Of a DNA stretch of 44,498 nt, positions 15,678 to 23,511 are shown in pieces. Source of the stretch: Streptomyces corallincola (GTDB lineage Bacteria > Actinomycetota > Actinomycetes > Streptomycetales > Streptomycetaceae); contig NZ_JAHRXF010000050.1 in the NCBI RefSeq assembly GCF_019104725.1, forward strand, positions 1 to 44,498, read 5' to 3'. Below the pieces are notes generated by a model. It was not told the DNA's origin. It ran no database searches and worked only from the letters and a program-made list of their open reading frames with translations. A program made the position numbers and the translations under genes. Within the stretch, counting starts at the first letter, position 1. Each line of letters opens with the position of its first letter.

Positions 15678-16652
15678 TCAGCCGTCCAGGCCGCCGGGGA
15701 GTTCGCGCAGCCGCAGCGGATCGGCGGGCTCCTCCAGCGCGGGCTGCTCGGGCAGTTCGTCCCAGGGGACCTGCGTCCGGCGCAGGTCGGCGCGGATCTT
15801 CGCGGCGAGGCGTCGGGTGTCGCGGCGGTTCATCACCGCTCCGACGGCGGCGCCCACCATGAAGGGCATCAGGTTGGGCAGGTTCCGGACCATGCGCTTC
15901 ATGATCTGCTGGCGCATCTCGCGCTTCATCCGCCCGCCGAGGGCCGCGTCCACGGTGGCGGGTTTCCTGACGTCGATGCCGCGCTCCTCAGCCCAGGAGG
16001 AGAGATACGCGGTGGTACGGGCCTTCAGGCCGCCCGGTGGCCGTGCGCCGTAGACCTCGTGGAGTTCGGCGATGAGCTTGAGCTCGATGGCGGCGACGCC
16101 GGTGATCTCGGCGGCCAGTTCGGTGGGCATGGCCGGGGGCACCGGAAGCATGGCCGCGGCACCGATCCCGGCGCCCACGGTGGACGTCCCGGCCGCCGCG
16201 CCGGCCACGAGCTTGTCGGCGAGCTGCTCCGGGCCGAGGCCGGGGAAGTGCCGCCGCAGTGTGGCGAGGTCGCGTACGGGGACACGCGGGGCGATCTCGA
16301 TGACCCGGTCGGTGAGGTACGCCAGGCCCGCGCGAGCGCGGCTGCCGCCCCTACGGGCGCCTTCACGGGCCATGTCCCGCACGGCCGCGGCCCGCCGTCG
16401 GGCGAGGGGCGCGGGGTGGGGGGCGGGAACGGCCGTTCCGCCCTGGTCCCGAGCGGCGCCGTCCTGTTCGTGGTGCTGGTCGTGGTGCTGGTCCGGGACC
16501 GGCCCGTCCTGGCCGGGGGCCGGTCCGAGCGAGGCTCCCGTTTCGGGAGAGCCCCGCCCGTCGTCACGCGTGTCGTACGGGCCGTCCAACGGCCCCTGGT
16601 CCGCCTTCCGCAGGGAAAAGCGGCGCTTCCGGGGAGGGGTCGAGCCAGTCAC
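15678..16652 (-). CDS. conserved actinobacterial protein, EcsC-like
   Basis: The protein has 324 residues. The first 110 are disordered, rich in Arg, Pro, Asp and His (DQHHDQHHEQDG). The folded part starts with AYLTDRVIEIAPRVPVRDLA. It includes a Gly/Ala-rich amphipathic helix (LVAGAAAGTSTVGAGIGAAA) and PPAMPTELAAEITGVAAIEL, then a basic MKREMRQQIMKRMVRNLPNL followed by MPFMVGAAVGAVMNRRDTRR. The layout resembles EcsC-family proteins, but I assign this only loosely. The GTG start at 16652 lies 13 bp after the DUF4193 stop, so it is likely the second gene of that operon. Function unknown. Confidence 0.65.
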   Translation of the reverse strand: MTGSTPPRKRRFSLRKADQGPLDGPYDTRDDGRGSPETGASLGPAPGQDGPVPDQHHDQHHEQDGAARDQGGTAVPAPHPAPLARRRAAAVRDMAREGARRGGSRARAGLAYLTDRVIEIAPRVPVRDLATLRRHFPGLGPEQLADKLVAGAAAGTSTVGAGIGAAAMLPVPPAMPTELAAEITGVAAIELKLIAELHEVYGARPPGGLKARTTAYLSSWAEERGIDVRKPATVDAALGGRMKREMRQQIMKRMVRNLPNLMPFMVGAAVGAVMNRRDTRRLAAKIRADLRRTQVPWDELPEQPALEEPADPLRLRELPGGLDG

Positions 16653-16665
16653 GGCCGACCCGCCC

Positions 16666-16962
16666 TCAGTCGCAGTCGCGGCAGATCGGCTGGCCGTTCT
16701 TCTCGCGGGCCAGCTGGCTGCGGTGGTGCACCAGGAAGCAGCTCATGCAGGTGAACTCGTCCTGCTGCTTGGGCAGCACTCGGACGGCCAGCTCCTCGTT
16801 CGAGAGGTCGGCGCCCGGGAGTTCGAGGCCCTCTGCGGCCTCGAACTCATCGACGTCCACCGCGGAGGTGGACTTGTCGTTCCGCCGTGCCTTGAGTTCC
16901 TCCAGGCTGTCGGAATCGACGTCGTCGTCGGTCTTTCGTGGGGTGTCGTAGTCGGTTGCCAT
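16666..16962 (-). CDS. DUF4193 zinc-ribbon-like protein
   Basis: The 98-residue acidic protein starts MATDYDTPRKTDDDVDSDSL. It ends with two cysteine pairs, FTCMSCFLVHHRSQLA and PICRDC, that should bind zinc. It is the DUF4193 family (Rv2699c), found throughout actinobacteria and near sigA/hrdB regions; a role in transcription has been suspected but is not established to my knowledge. The ATG at 16962 follows GAGGGGGAGAG. It probably leads a two-gene operon with the EcsC-like gene. Confidence 0.85.
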   Translation of the reverse strand: MATDYDTPRKTDDDVDSDSLEELKARRNDKSTSAVDVDEFEAAEGLELPGADLSNEELAVRVLPKQQDEFTCMSCFLVHHRSQLAREKNGQPICRDCD

Positions 16963-17198
16963 GTCGCTCTCCCCCTCTGGGTGTCTGCGGTGTCTCCAGC
17001 GCACGTAACGCGTGAGAGGCCGGACTTGTGCCCGACCTGAGGCGGAGATTTTGCCTCACATCAAGGTCTGTTACTCAATCGACACCCAATCCGATCTCCC
17101 GTGGGTGATCGGCTTGGATGGCGGTGAGGACCGTACACGGTTCGAATGCCGCACCTCAAAGGCGCCTCACCGTGTACTTCCCGTGATCAGGAGTACCG

Positions 17199-17217
17199 AA
17201 AACCCGGATTTTCCGGG
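17199..17217 (-). terminator. intrinsic terminator after cutRS
   Basis: On the minus strand, CCCGGA and TCCGGG form a 6-bp stem with a 3-base loop, followed directly by TTTT (17202-17199). It lies about 150 bp past the sensor-kinase stop and before the DUF4193 promoter region. Confidence 0.6.
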
Positions 17218-17269
17218 CTTTGCGGAGCCTGTCATGATCACAGAGAGTAGATGACTAGAAATCCCTTCA

Positions 17270-17283
17270 TGTGATCGATCACA
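17270..17283. promoter_or_regulatory. 14-bp perfect palindrome TGTGATCGATCACA
   Basis: The site is a perfect inverted repeat in the gene-free stretch 16963-17363. It looks like a dimeric regulator operator. The half-sites resemble the Crp core TGTGA/TCACA, but their spacing is 4 and not 6 bp. No regulator is assigned. Confidence 0.3.
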
Positions 17284-17363
17284 CAGGGAAAACCGGGCAC
17301 GGGGGTTCTAAAATTCCGCGCAAAGCGAACACCCCCCGCGTGTGTCCGTCCGTGCCCGGCCGG

Positions 17364-18611
17364 TCACAGCGGGAGAGTGACCCGCATCACCAGCCCGCCC
17401 CCCTCGCGCGGTACGGCCCCGATGTGACCGCCGTGCGCGCGGGCCACCGAGCGCACGATGGACAGGCCGAGGCCCACGCCCTTGTCGCTGCCGGTGCGCT
17501 CCGTACGCAGCCGGCGGAACGGCTCGAAGAGGTTGTCCACCTCGTACGCGGGCACCACCGGACCGGTGTTGGAGACGGTGAGCACCGCCTGCCCGTGCTC
17601 CACGTCGGTGGACACCTCGACCCATCCGTTCTCGGCCACGTTGTAGCGCACCGCGTTCTGTACGAGGTTCAGCGCGATCCGCTCCAGGAGCACACCGTTG
17701 CCGCGCACCACGGCGGGCTTGCGCGCGCCCCGCAGGACGACACCCTTGGCGTCCGCCTCGGAGCGCACCTGGTCGATCGCGCGGGTGGCCACCTCGGCGA
17801 GATCGACGGGCTTGCGCTCGACGATCTGGTTGTCGCTGCGGGCCAGCAGCAGCAGGCCCTCCACCAGTTGTTCGCTGCGTTCATTGGTGGCCAGCAGCGT
17901 CTTGCCCAGCTGTTGCAGTTCCACCGGCGCGCCGGGGTCGGACAGCTGCACCTCCAGCAGCGTGCGGTTGATCGCCAGCGGGGTGCGCAGTTCGTGCGAG
18001 GCGTTGCCGACGAACCGCTGCTGCGCGGTGAACGCCCGCTGGAGCCGCTCCAGCATGTCGTCGAAGGTGTCGGCCAGTTCCTTCAGCTCGTCGTCCGGAC
18101 CGTCCAGCTCGATCCGCCGGGACAGATCGGATCCGGCCACCTGACGGGCGGTGCGGGTGATCCGGCCGAGCGGTGAGAGCACCCGGCCTGCCATCGCGTA
18201 GCCGAACGCGAAGGCGATCACGGCGAGGCCGAGCAGCGCCAGCAGCGAGCGGCTGAGCAGGTTGTCCAGCGCGGCCTGGCGCTGGTGGTCCACGCACCGG
18301 CTGATGGCGTCGTTGAAGTCCTGGAGCGACAGGCTGGAGGTGTTGATCGCCGGGCAGTTGTCACTGGCGACCTTGAGCTGCGAGAAGCTCACGATCTTGA
18401 ACAGCGGCTGATTGCCCGTGCTGATCGCCTGCGCGGCCAGCAGATAGATGATCGACAGCAGCAGGATCCCGGCGATCAGGAACATGCCGCCGTACAGCAG
18501 GGTCAGCCGTATGCGGATGGTGGGACGCAGCCACGGGAACGGCGGCTGCGGGCGGTCCGGGTCCCAGGTGGGCTTCGGGGGCGCCTGCGGTGGTGCGGGG
18601 GACGCGGCCAC
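17364..18611 (-). CDS. cutS: CutS-type sensor histidine kinase
   Basis: The 415-residue kinase has a proline-rich cytosolic lead, a first membrane helix at about 35-58, an extracytoplasmic loop (59-121), a second helix (about 122-142) and a HAMP domain. HisKA follows, with the phospho-acceptor His in FVGNASHELRTPLAINRTLL (about 206), then the ATPase domain (NLVQNAVRYN, DKGVGLGLSIVRSVARAHGG). The loop contains just two cysteines, Cys86 (SDNCPA) and Cys106 (SRCVDH), positioned to form a disulfide. Published work on Streptomyces CutS, as I recall it, proposes such cysteines as sensors of extracellular redox or secretion stress. The assignment to CutS rests on its position after a regulator closely matching CutR. 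The GTG start is 6 bp after the regulator's stop. Confidence 0.85.
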   Translation of the reverse strand: MAASPAPPQAPPKPTWDPDRPQPPFPWLRPTIRIRLTLLYGGMFLIAGILLLSIIYLLAAQAISTGNQPLFKIVSFSQLKVASDNCPAINTSSLSLQDFNDAISRCVDHQRQAALDNLLSRSLLALLGLAVIAFAFGYAMAGRVLSPLGRITRTARQVAGSDLSRRIELDGPDDELKELADTFDDMLERLQRAFTAQQRFVGNASHELRTPLAINRTLLEVQLSDPGAPVELQQLGKTLLATNERSEQLVEGLLLLARSDNQIVERKPVDLAEVATRAIDQVRSEADAKGVVLRGARKPAVVRGNGVLLERIALNLVQNAVRYNVAENGWVEVSTDVEHGQAVLTVSNTGPVVPAYEVDNLFEPFRRLRTERTGSDKGVGLGLSIVRSVARAHGGHIGAVPREGGGLVMRVTLPL

Positions 18612-18617
18612 GGCGCG

Positions 18618-19271
18618 TCAGATCCGGTAGCCGGAGCCGGGCACGGTGACGATCACGGGAGGTTCGCCGAGCTTGCGGCGCAGCGTCATGACCGTGACCC
18701 GTACGACGTTGGTGAAGGGGTCGGTGTTCTCGTCCCAGGCCTTCTCCAGCAGCTGTTCGGCGGAGACGACCGCGCCCTCGCTGCGCATCAGCACCTCCAG
18801 GACCGCGAACTCCTTGGGCGCGAGCTGGATCTCCCGGCCCTCGCGGAAGACCTCGCGGCGGTTGGGGTCGAGCTTGATCCCGGCCCGCTCCAGGACCGGC
18901 GGCAGCGGCACGCTGGTGCGTCGGCCCAGCGCGCGCACGCGGGCGATCAGCTCGCTGAAGGCGAACGGCTTGGGCAGATAGTCGTCGGCGCCGATCTCCA
19001 GGCCCTCGACGCGGTCGCTGACGTCGCCGGAGGCGGTGAGCATCAGCACCCGCGTGGGCATGCCGAGTTCGACGATCCGGCGGCACACGTCGTCGCCGTG
19101 CACGAGCGGGAGGTCCCGGTCGAGGACGACCACGTCGTAGTCGTTGACACCGATGCGCTCCAGGGCGGCGGCGCCGTCGTAGACGACGTCCACGGCCATC
19201 GCCTCACGGCGCAGTCCGGTGGCCACCGCATCCGCGAGGAGCTGCTCGTCCTCGACGACGAGTACGCGCAC
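18618..19271 (-). CDS. cutR: CutR-type OmpR-family response regulator
   Basis: The 217-residue protein has a receiver domain opening VRVLVVEDEQLLADAVATGL, phospho-acceptor Asp51 (VVVLDRDLPLVHGDDV) and Lys near 102 (DDYLPKPFAFSELI). A winged-helix domain follows (APKEFAVLEVLMRSEGAVVS, NVVRVTVMTLRRKLGEPP, PGSGYRI). The whole protein agrees with the Streptomyces CutR sequence as I remember it. It is cotranscribed with the downstream kinase. The GTG at 19271 is the conserved start; the frame continues upstream to 19445 through non-conserved sequence. Targets are thought to include envelope and secretion-stress genes. Confidence 0.87.
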   Translation of the reverse strand: MRVLVVEDEQLLADAVATGLRREAMAVDVVYDGAAALERIGVNDYDVVVLDRDLPLVHGDDVCRRIVELGMPTRVLMLTASGDVSDRVEGLEIGADDYLPKPFAFSELIARVRALGRRTSVPLPPVLERAGIKLDPNRREVFREGREIQLAPKEFAVLEVLMRSEGAVVSAEQLLEKAWDENTDPFTNVVRVTVMTLRRKLGEPPVIVTVPGSGYRI

Positions 19272-19693
19272 GTCGCTTGTCCTTCCTGCTGTCCGCCCGC
19301 GGGGCGCCGGAGCGGGCGCGGGCAGAGGTGTCTTGCGTGGTTGGGACCCCCATCCTGCCCGTTTCGGCCATAAGTCGGCGGTAAGCCGTGGTTCGGGGCG
19401 CGCGACCCGTTCACCGGCGGCGCTTCCGGGGGGAGCGCGGGCCAAGTTCGCGGGGCCCGTGAGGTTTCCCCGGCGGGCAGCGGGGGGAGGACGGGTTTAC
19501 ACCCCACGATCACGCTCCGCGCGTGCCGTCGCACCTTGCGGCATCCCGTCATCCGCTTCCGCGGGCGGGCGTGGGAGGTCCGGCACCGTCGCCGCCCGGC
19601 GTCCGGCGCTGGGCACCCGCGAGCGATGTGATCGACCTTCCGTACGGCACTTCCCGTGCCACCGACCCACGACCCAGGACGAGGGGGCGCAGC
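19272..19693. other. gene-free stretch between cutR and the 57-aa peptide gene
   Basis: These 422 bp lie between divergent genes and must carry both promoters. I find no reading frame with Streptomyces codon bias or a ribosome site, and no clear repeat or operator. Confidence 0.5.
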
Positions 19694-19867
19694 ATGGACG
19701 CTTTCACCGCAGGACTTCTGCAGCGCATAAAGACGACCGAGTCCGACCTGTCGCGGGCCCGTGACGAGGGCGACGACTTCCTCGTCGAGGTGGAGCAGGG
19801 AGAGCTGGACGACCTGCGCCGCCTCGCCGCCGAGCACGGCGTGGAGGTCAGCACGTCACGCGCCTGA
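19694..19867 (+). CDS. 57-residue acidic hypothetical protein
   Basis: The peptide begins MDAFTAGLLQRIKTTESDLS and continues with a highly charged helix (RARDEGDDFLVEVEQGELDD) that could form a coiled coil. It has no cysteines, signal or membrane span. GAGGGGG precedes the ATG, and a strong terminator hairpin follows 16 bp after the stop, so it looks like a complete monocistronic gene. I do not know its function. Confidence 0.7.
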   Translation: MDAFTAGLLQRIKTTESDLSRARDEGDDFLVEVEQGELDDLRRLAAEHGVEVSTSRA

Positions 19868-19883
19868 CGGCCGCGCACGCACC

Positions 19884-19930
19884 CGCACGGCGGGGCCCCG
19901 GCGAATCCAGTGCCGGGGCCCCGCCGTGCG
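19884..19930. terminator. strong hairpin between convergent genes
   Basis: A perfect 19-bp stem (19884-19902 with 19912-19930) with a 9-base loop lies between the 57-aa peptide gene and the convergent suhB. It can stop transcription from both sides. Confidence 0.8.
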
Positions 19931-19977
19931 TCCCGCGCCGGTCCGTACGGCGTGCGGACGGCCGCGCGGACGGGCCG

Positions 19978-20793
19978 TCAGTCGTGCCAGGCGCCGAAGT
20001 CCTCCAGGAGCCGCTGGAGGGGCTCGAAGACGCCGGGCGGTGCAGCCACCGTCAGCTCGCGCGACAGGGGCTCTCCGGGCCGTCCGCCGGTCAGCGCGCC
20101 CGCCTCCCGGGCAATGAGGTCACCGGCCGCGAAGTCCCACGGGTTGAGGCCGCGCTCGTAGTAGCCGTCCAGCCGCCCGCAGGCCACGTCGCACAGGTCG
20201 ATCGCGGCCGAGCCGCCGCGCCGGACGTCCCGCAGCAGCGGGATCAGCCGGGCGGCCACGCCTGCCTGGTGGGCGCGGACGTCGGTGACGTAGTTGAACC
20301 CGGTGGAGACCAGGGCCTGCTCCAGCGGGGGCGCGGTCCGGCAGGCGAGGGCGCGCTCGCCCTCCCAGGCACCGGTCGCCCGGGCGCCGCCGCCCCGCAC
20401 CGCGTGGTACGTCTCGCCGCGCATCGGCGCCGCGACCACCCCGACGACGGTCTCGCCGTCCAGCTCGGCGGCGACCGAGACGGACCAGGTGGGCAGCCCG
20501 TAGAGGTAGTTCACGGTGCCGTCGAGCGGGTCGATGACCCAGCGGACGCCGCTGCTGCCGGGGGTGTCGGCGCCCTCCTCGCCGAGGAAACCGTCGTCGG
20601 GGCGGCGGGCGGAGATCAGATCGGTGATCAGTTTCTCCGCCGCGATGTCCATCTCGGTGACGACGTCGATCGGGCTGGACTTGGTGCGGGCGACCGCCAG
20701 GTCGGCCGGGCGGCCGTCGCGCAGCAGTTCACCGGCGCGGCGGGCGGCCTCGCGGGCGAGGCCGAGCAGTTCCGCGTACGGGGCGTCGGTCAC
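19978..20793 (-). CDS. suhB: inositol monophosphatase family protein
   Basis: The 271-residue protein has the metal-binding signature GEEGAD, WVIDPLDGTVNYLYG and the C-terminal LNPWDFAAGDLIAREAGA. It is a Mg-dependent, Li-sensitive phosphatase fold acting on inositol-1-phosphate or related sugar phosphates (family knowledge). The ortholog next to sigA in M. tuberculosis is Rv2701c (suhB). The GTG at 20793 has GAGGAGAACC just upstream. It starts 8 bp after the ferrochelatase stop, so the two genes form an operon. Confidence 0.88.
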   Translation of the reverse strand: MTDAPYAELLGLAREAARRAGELLRDGRPADLAVARTKSSPIDVVTEMDIAAEKLITDLISARRPDDGFLGEEGADTPGSSGVRWVIDPLDGTVNYLYGLPTWSVSVAAELDGETVVGVVAAPMRGETYHAVRGGGARATGAWEGERALACRTAPPLEQALVSTGFNYVTDVRAHQAGVAARLIPLLRDVRRGGSAAIDLCDVACGRLDGYYERGLNPWDFAAGDLIAREAGALTGGRPGEPLSRELTVAAPPGVFEPLQRLLEDFGAWHD

Positions 20794-20801
20794 GGTTCTC
20801 C

Positions 20802-21929
20802 TCAGGCGTAGGGGCTGTCGGCACCGGCGGCGGCCGGGCGGGGGGCGCGGGCCGGGCAGCAGCCGACGGGGCAGACGTCGTGGCTCGCGCCGAGGGCGCC
20901 GAGGGCGCACGGGCTGGTCTTCTGCCCGCGCTCGGTGGCGGCACGCTCCCCGATCAGCTCGCGGACGGCGGCGGCGAACCGGGGGTCGGCGCCGACGGTG
21001 GCCGAGCGGCGCACCGGGAGGCCGAGTTCGGCGGCCTTGGCGGTGGCCTCGGTGTCGAGGTCGTAGAGGACCTCCATGTGGTCGGAGACGAAGCCGATCG
21101 GCGCCATCACGACGGCCGGGACGCCCGCCGCGTGCCGCTCCTGGAGGTGGTCGCAGATGTCCGGCTCCAGCCACGGGATGTGCGGGGCGCCGGAACGGGA
21201 CTGGTAGACGAGCTGCCAGGGGTGGTCCACGCCGGTCCGCTCGCGCACCGCGTCCGCGATCAGCCGGGCCACGTCCAGGTGCTGTGCCACGTAGGCACCG
21301 CCGTCCCCGTGCGCCTCAGACGGGCCGGAGGCGTCGGCGGCGGCCGTCGGGATGGAGTGGGTGCTGAACGCGATGTGGGCGCCGTCGCGGACCTCGGCCG
21401 GGAGGTCGGCCAGCGAGCGCAGCACACCGTCGATCATGGGCTCGACGAAGCCGGGGTGGTTGAAGTAGTGCCGCAGTTTGTCCACGCGTGGCGGCTCCAG
21501 GCCCTCCTCGCGGAGCGCGGCCAGGGAGTCGGCGAGGTTCTCGCGGTACTGACGGCAGCCCGAGTAGGAGGCGTAGGCACTGGTGGCGAGGACCAGGACG
21601 CGGCGGTGGCCGTCGCGGACGATGTCGCGCAGGGTGTCCGTCAGGTACGGCGCCCAGTTGCGGTTGCCCCAGTAGACCGGGAGATCCAGCCCGGCCGCCG
21701 CGAAGTCGGTGCGGAGGGCGTCGAGGAGGGCGCGGTTCTGGTCGTTGATGGGGCTGACCCCGCCGAACAGGAAGTAGTGCTGCCCGACCTCCTTGAGGCG
21801 TTCCGTGGGGATGCCCCGGCCGCGCGTGACGTTCTCCAGGAACGGGACCACGTCGTCGGGTCCTTCGGGGCCGCCGAAGGAGAGCAGGAGCAGGGCGTCG
21901 TAGGGGGTGGGATCGAGCTCGTCTGGCAT
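20802..21929 (-). CDS. hemH: ferrochelatase with a C-terminal 2Fe-2S cysteine cluster
   Basis: The 375-residue enzyme inserts Fe2+ into a porphyrin; in actinobacteria the substrate is generally coproporphyrin III (CpfC). Recognisable blocks are LLLSFGGPEGPDDVVPFLEN, HYFLFGGVSPINDQNRAL, the catalytic-His region AHIAFSTHSIP and PIGFVSDHMEVLYDLDTEA. The tail holds Cys341, Cys353, Cys357 and Cys358 (SPCALG, HDVCPVGCC), the usual 2Fe-2S ligand region of actinobacterial ferrochelatases, which also draw a ligand from an internal cysteine (here SGCRQYREN). The ATG at 21929 begins MPDELDPTPYDALLLLSFGG. The upstream in-frame sequence covers a GC-rich and tandem-repeat region. Confidence 0.92.
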   Translation of the reverse strand: MPDELDPTPYDALLLLSFGGPEGPDDVVPFLENVTRGRGIPTERLKEVGQHYFLFGGVSPINDQNRALLDALRTDFAAAGLDLPVYWGNRNWAPYLTDTLRDIVRDGHRRVLVLATSAYASYSGCRQYRENLADSLAALREEGLEPPRVDKLRHYFNHPGFVEPMIDGVLRSLADLPAEVRDGAHIAFSTHSIPTAAADASGPSEAHGDGGAYVAQHLDVARLIADAVRERTGVDHPWQLVYQSRSGAPHIPWLEPDICDHLQERHAAGVPAVVMAPIGFVSDHMEVLYDLDTEATAKAAELGLPVRRSATVGADPRFAAAVRELIGERAATERGQKTSPCALGALGASHDVCPVGCCPARAPRPAAAGADSPYA

Positions 21930-22070
21930 GGTCCCGATCCTGCCACCCGGCACCGACAAACCGGACGCGCGGGGTCCGGGTCGGGTCGCGGCGGGTCCGG
22001 ACCGGCGGACGGACCGGGGCGGGCGATCCGGACCGGCGGCCGGACGGCGGTCGCGGGACCGCACGGCCGC

Positions 22071-22115
22071 AGGGGCACAGGGGCACAGGGGCACAGGGGC
22101 ACAGGGGCACAGGGG
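22071..22115. repeat. 8-bp tandem repeat AGGGGCAC x5 plus a partial unit
   Basis: There are five exact copies of AGGGGCAC at 22071-22110 and a partial sixth to 22115. They lie between the divergent hemH (start 21929) and MFS (start 22237) genes, nearer the MFS promoter. Copy number may vary by slippage. Confidence 0.85.
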
Positions 22116-22141
22116 ACGCGATTCATCCGACTCGTAATCTT

Positions 22142-22174
22142 TATCCGCGACTGTCGTCCCCGACAGCCGCGGAT
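22142..22174. promoter_or_regulatory. imperfect palindrome upstream of the MFS gene
   Basis: ATCCGCG-A-CTGTCG and CGACAG-C-CGCGGAT face each other around a short spacer, about 65 bp before the GTG. It could be a dimeric-repressor operator or a leader hairpin; no regulator gene is adjacent. Confidence 0.35.
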
Positions 22175-22236
22175 CTCACAGAATCGCCGAACCGCCCCGC
22201 CCCCGAGCCACCCCGCAGAAGCCTCCCGGAGACCCC

Positions 22237-23511
22237 GTGCCCAGCCCTTACCGCGCCCTGTTCGCCGCACCCGGCGCCCTGGCCTTCTCCGCGGCCGGTT
22301 TCCTCGGCCGGCTGCCGATCTCCATGACCGGCATCGGCGTGGTCACGATGGTCTCCCAGCTCACCGGCCGCTACGGGCTCGCCGGGGCGCTGACCGCGAC
22401 GCTCGCGCTGTCCGCCGCCGTGCTGGGCCCGCAGGTGTCCCGGCTGGTGGACCTGCACGGGCAGCGCCGGGTGCTGCGCCCGGCCACCCTGATCGCGCTG
22501 ACGGCCACCGCCGGGCTGCTGCTCGCGGCGCGGTACGGGCTGCCGGACTGGGTGCTGTTCGTGTGCGCGGCCGGGGCGGGCACGGTGCCGAGCCTGGGCG
22601 CGATGGTGCGGGCCCGCTGGGCGGCGCTGTACCGGGGCACGCCCCGACTGCACACGGCGTACTCGTTCGAGTCGGTGGTGGACGAGATGTGCTTCGTGGT
22701 CGGGCCGATCGTCTCCATCGGGCTCTCCACCTCCTGGTTCCCGGAGGCCGGGCCGCTGGTGGCCGCCGTCCTGCTCGCCGCCGGGGTGTCCTGGCTGACC
22801 GCGCAGCGCGCCACCGAACCGGCCCCGCACCCGCGCGGCCCGCAGCGCGGCCCCGGCCTGCTCCGCTCCCCCGCGCTGCGGGTGCTGGTGGCGGCCTTCA
22901 CCGCGACCGGCGCGGTGTTCGGAGCGGTGGACGTCGTCACCGTGGCCTTCGCCGACGAACGCGGCCACAAGGGCGCGGCCAGTGTGGTGCTGGCGCTGTA
23001 CGCGGCGGGTTCCTGCGCGGCCGGGCTGGTCTTCGGGCTGCTGCGGCTCTCGGGGGCACCGGAGCGGCGCTGGCTGCTGGGCATGGCGGCGATGGCCGTG
23101 AGTATGATCCCCCTCCTACTGGTCGGGAGCCTGCCGCTGCTGGCCGTGGCGCTGTTCGTTGCGGGGCTGGCCATCGCACCGACGATGATCACGACGATGT
23201 CCCTCATCGAGGAGCACGTACCTCGCGCGCGGCTCACCGAGGGCATGACCTGGGTGAGCACCGGCCTCGCGGTCGGTGTGGCGCTCGGCTCGTCGGTGGC
23301 CGGCTGGGTGATCGACGCGGCCGGGGCACGGGCCGGGTACGGCGTCCCGGCGGCGGCCGGGGCGGTCGCGGTGGCGGTCGGTCTCCTGGGTTTCCGCCGG
23401 CTGCGCAGGCCGGCCGCGGTTCGGGGAGGCACCGTTGGGCAGCACGCCACGCATACCGAGCACGATGCGCACACCGAGCACGACGCGCGCGAGGAAGGGA
23501 ACCTGGCGTAA
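22237..23511 (+). CDS. major facilitator superfamily transporter
   Basis: The 424-residue protein has about 12 hydrophobic segments, starting VPSPYRALFAAPGALAFSAA. It has a motif-A-like loop after the second span (LVDLHGQRRVLRPATL) and TEGMTWVSTGLAVGVALGSS in the second half. The fold suggests a drug or metabolite exporter of the DHA type; the substrate is unknown. The C-terminus carries a His-rich duplication (HTEHDAHTEHDARE) encoded by an 18-bp tandem repeat, which lies inside the overlap with the following oxidase gene. The GTG at 22237 is used. Confidence 0.8.
   Translation: MPSPYRALFAAPGALAFSAAGFLGRLPISMTGIGVVTMVSQLTGRYGLAGALTATLALSAAVLGPQVSRLVDLHGQRRVLRPATLIALTATAGLLLAARYGLPDWVLFVCAAGAGTVPSLGAMVRARWAALYRGTPRLHTAYSFESVVDEMCFVVGPIVSIGLSTSWFPEAGPLVAAVLLAAGVSWLTAQRATEPAPHPRGPQRGPGLLRSPALRVLVAAFTATGAVFGAVDVVTVAFADERGHKGAASVVLALYAAGSCAAGLVFGLLRLSGAPERRWLLGMAAMAVSMIPLLLVGSLPLLAVALFVAGLAIAPTMITTMSLIEEHVPRARLTEGMTWVSTGLAVGVALGSSVAGWVIDAAGARAGYGVPAAAGAVAVAVGLLGFRRLRRPAAVRGGTVGQHATHTEHDAHTEHDAREEGNLA

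Noticed and set aside
17270..17283. Crp/CAP binding site
   Set aside because: The half-sites are 4 bp apart, whereas Crp sites need 6, so I list it only as an unassigned palindrome.
22071..22115. CRISPR-like array
   Set aside because: The units are 8 bp with no spacers and no cas genes nearby.
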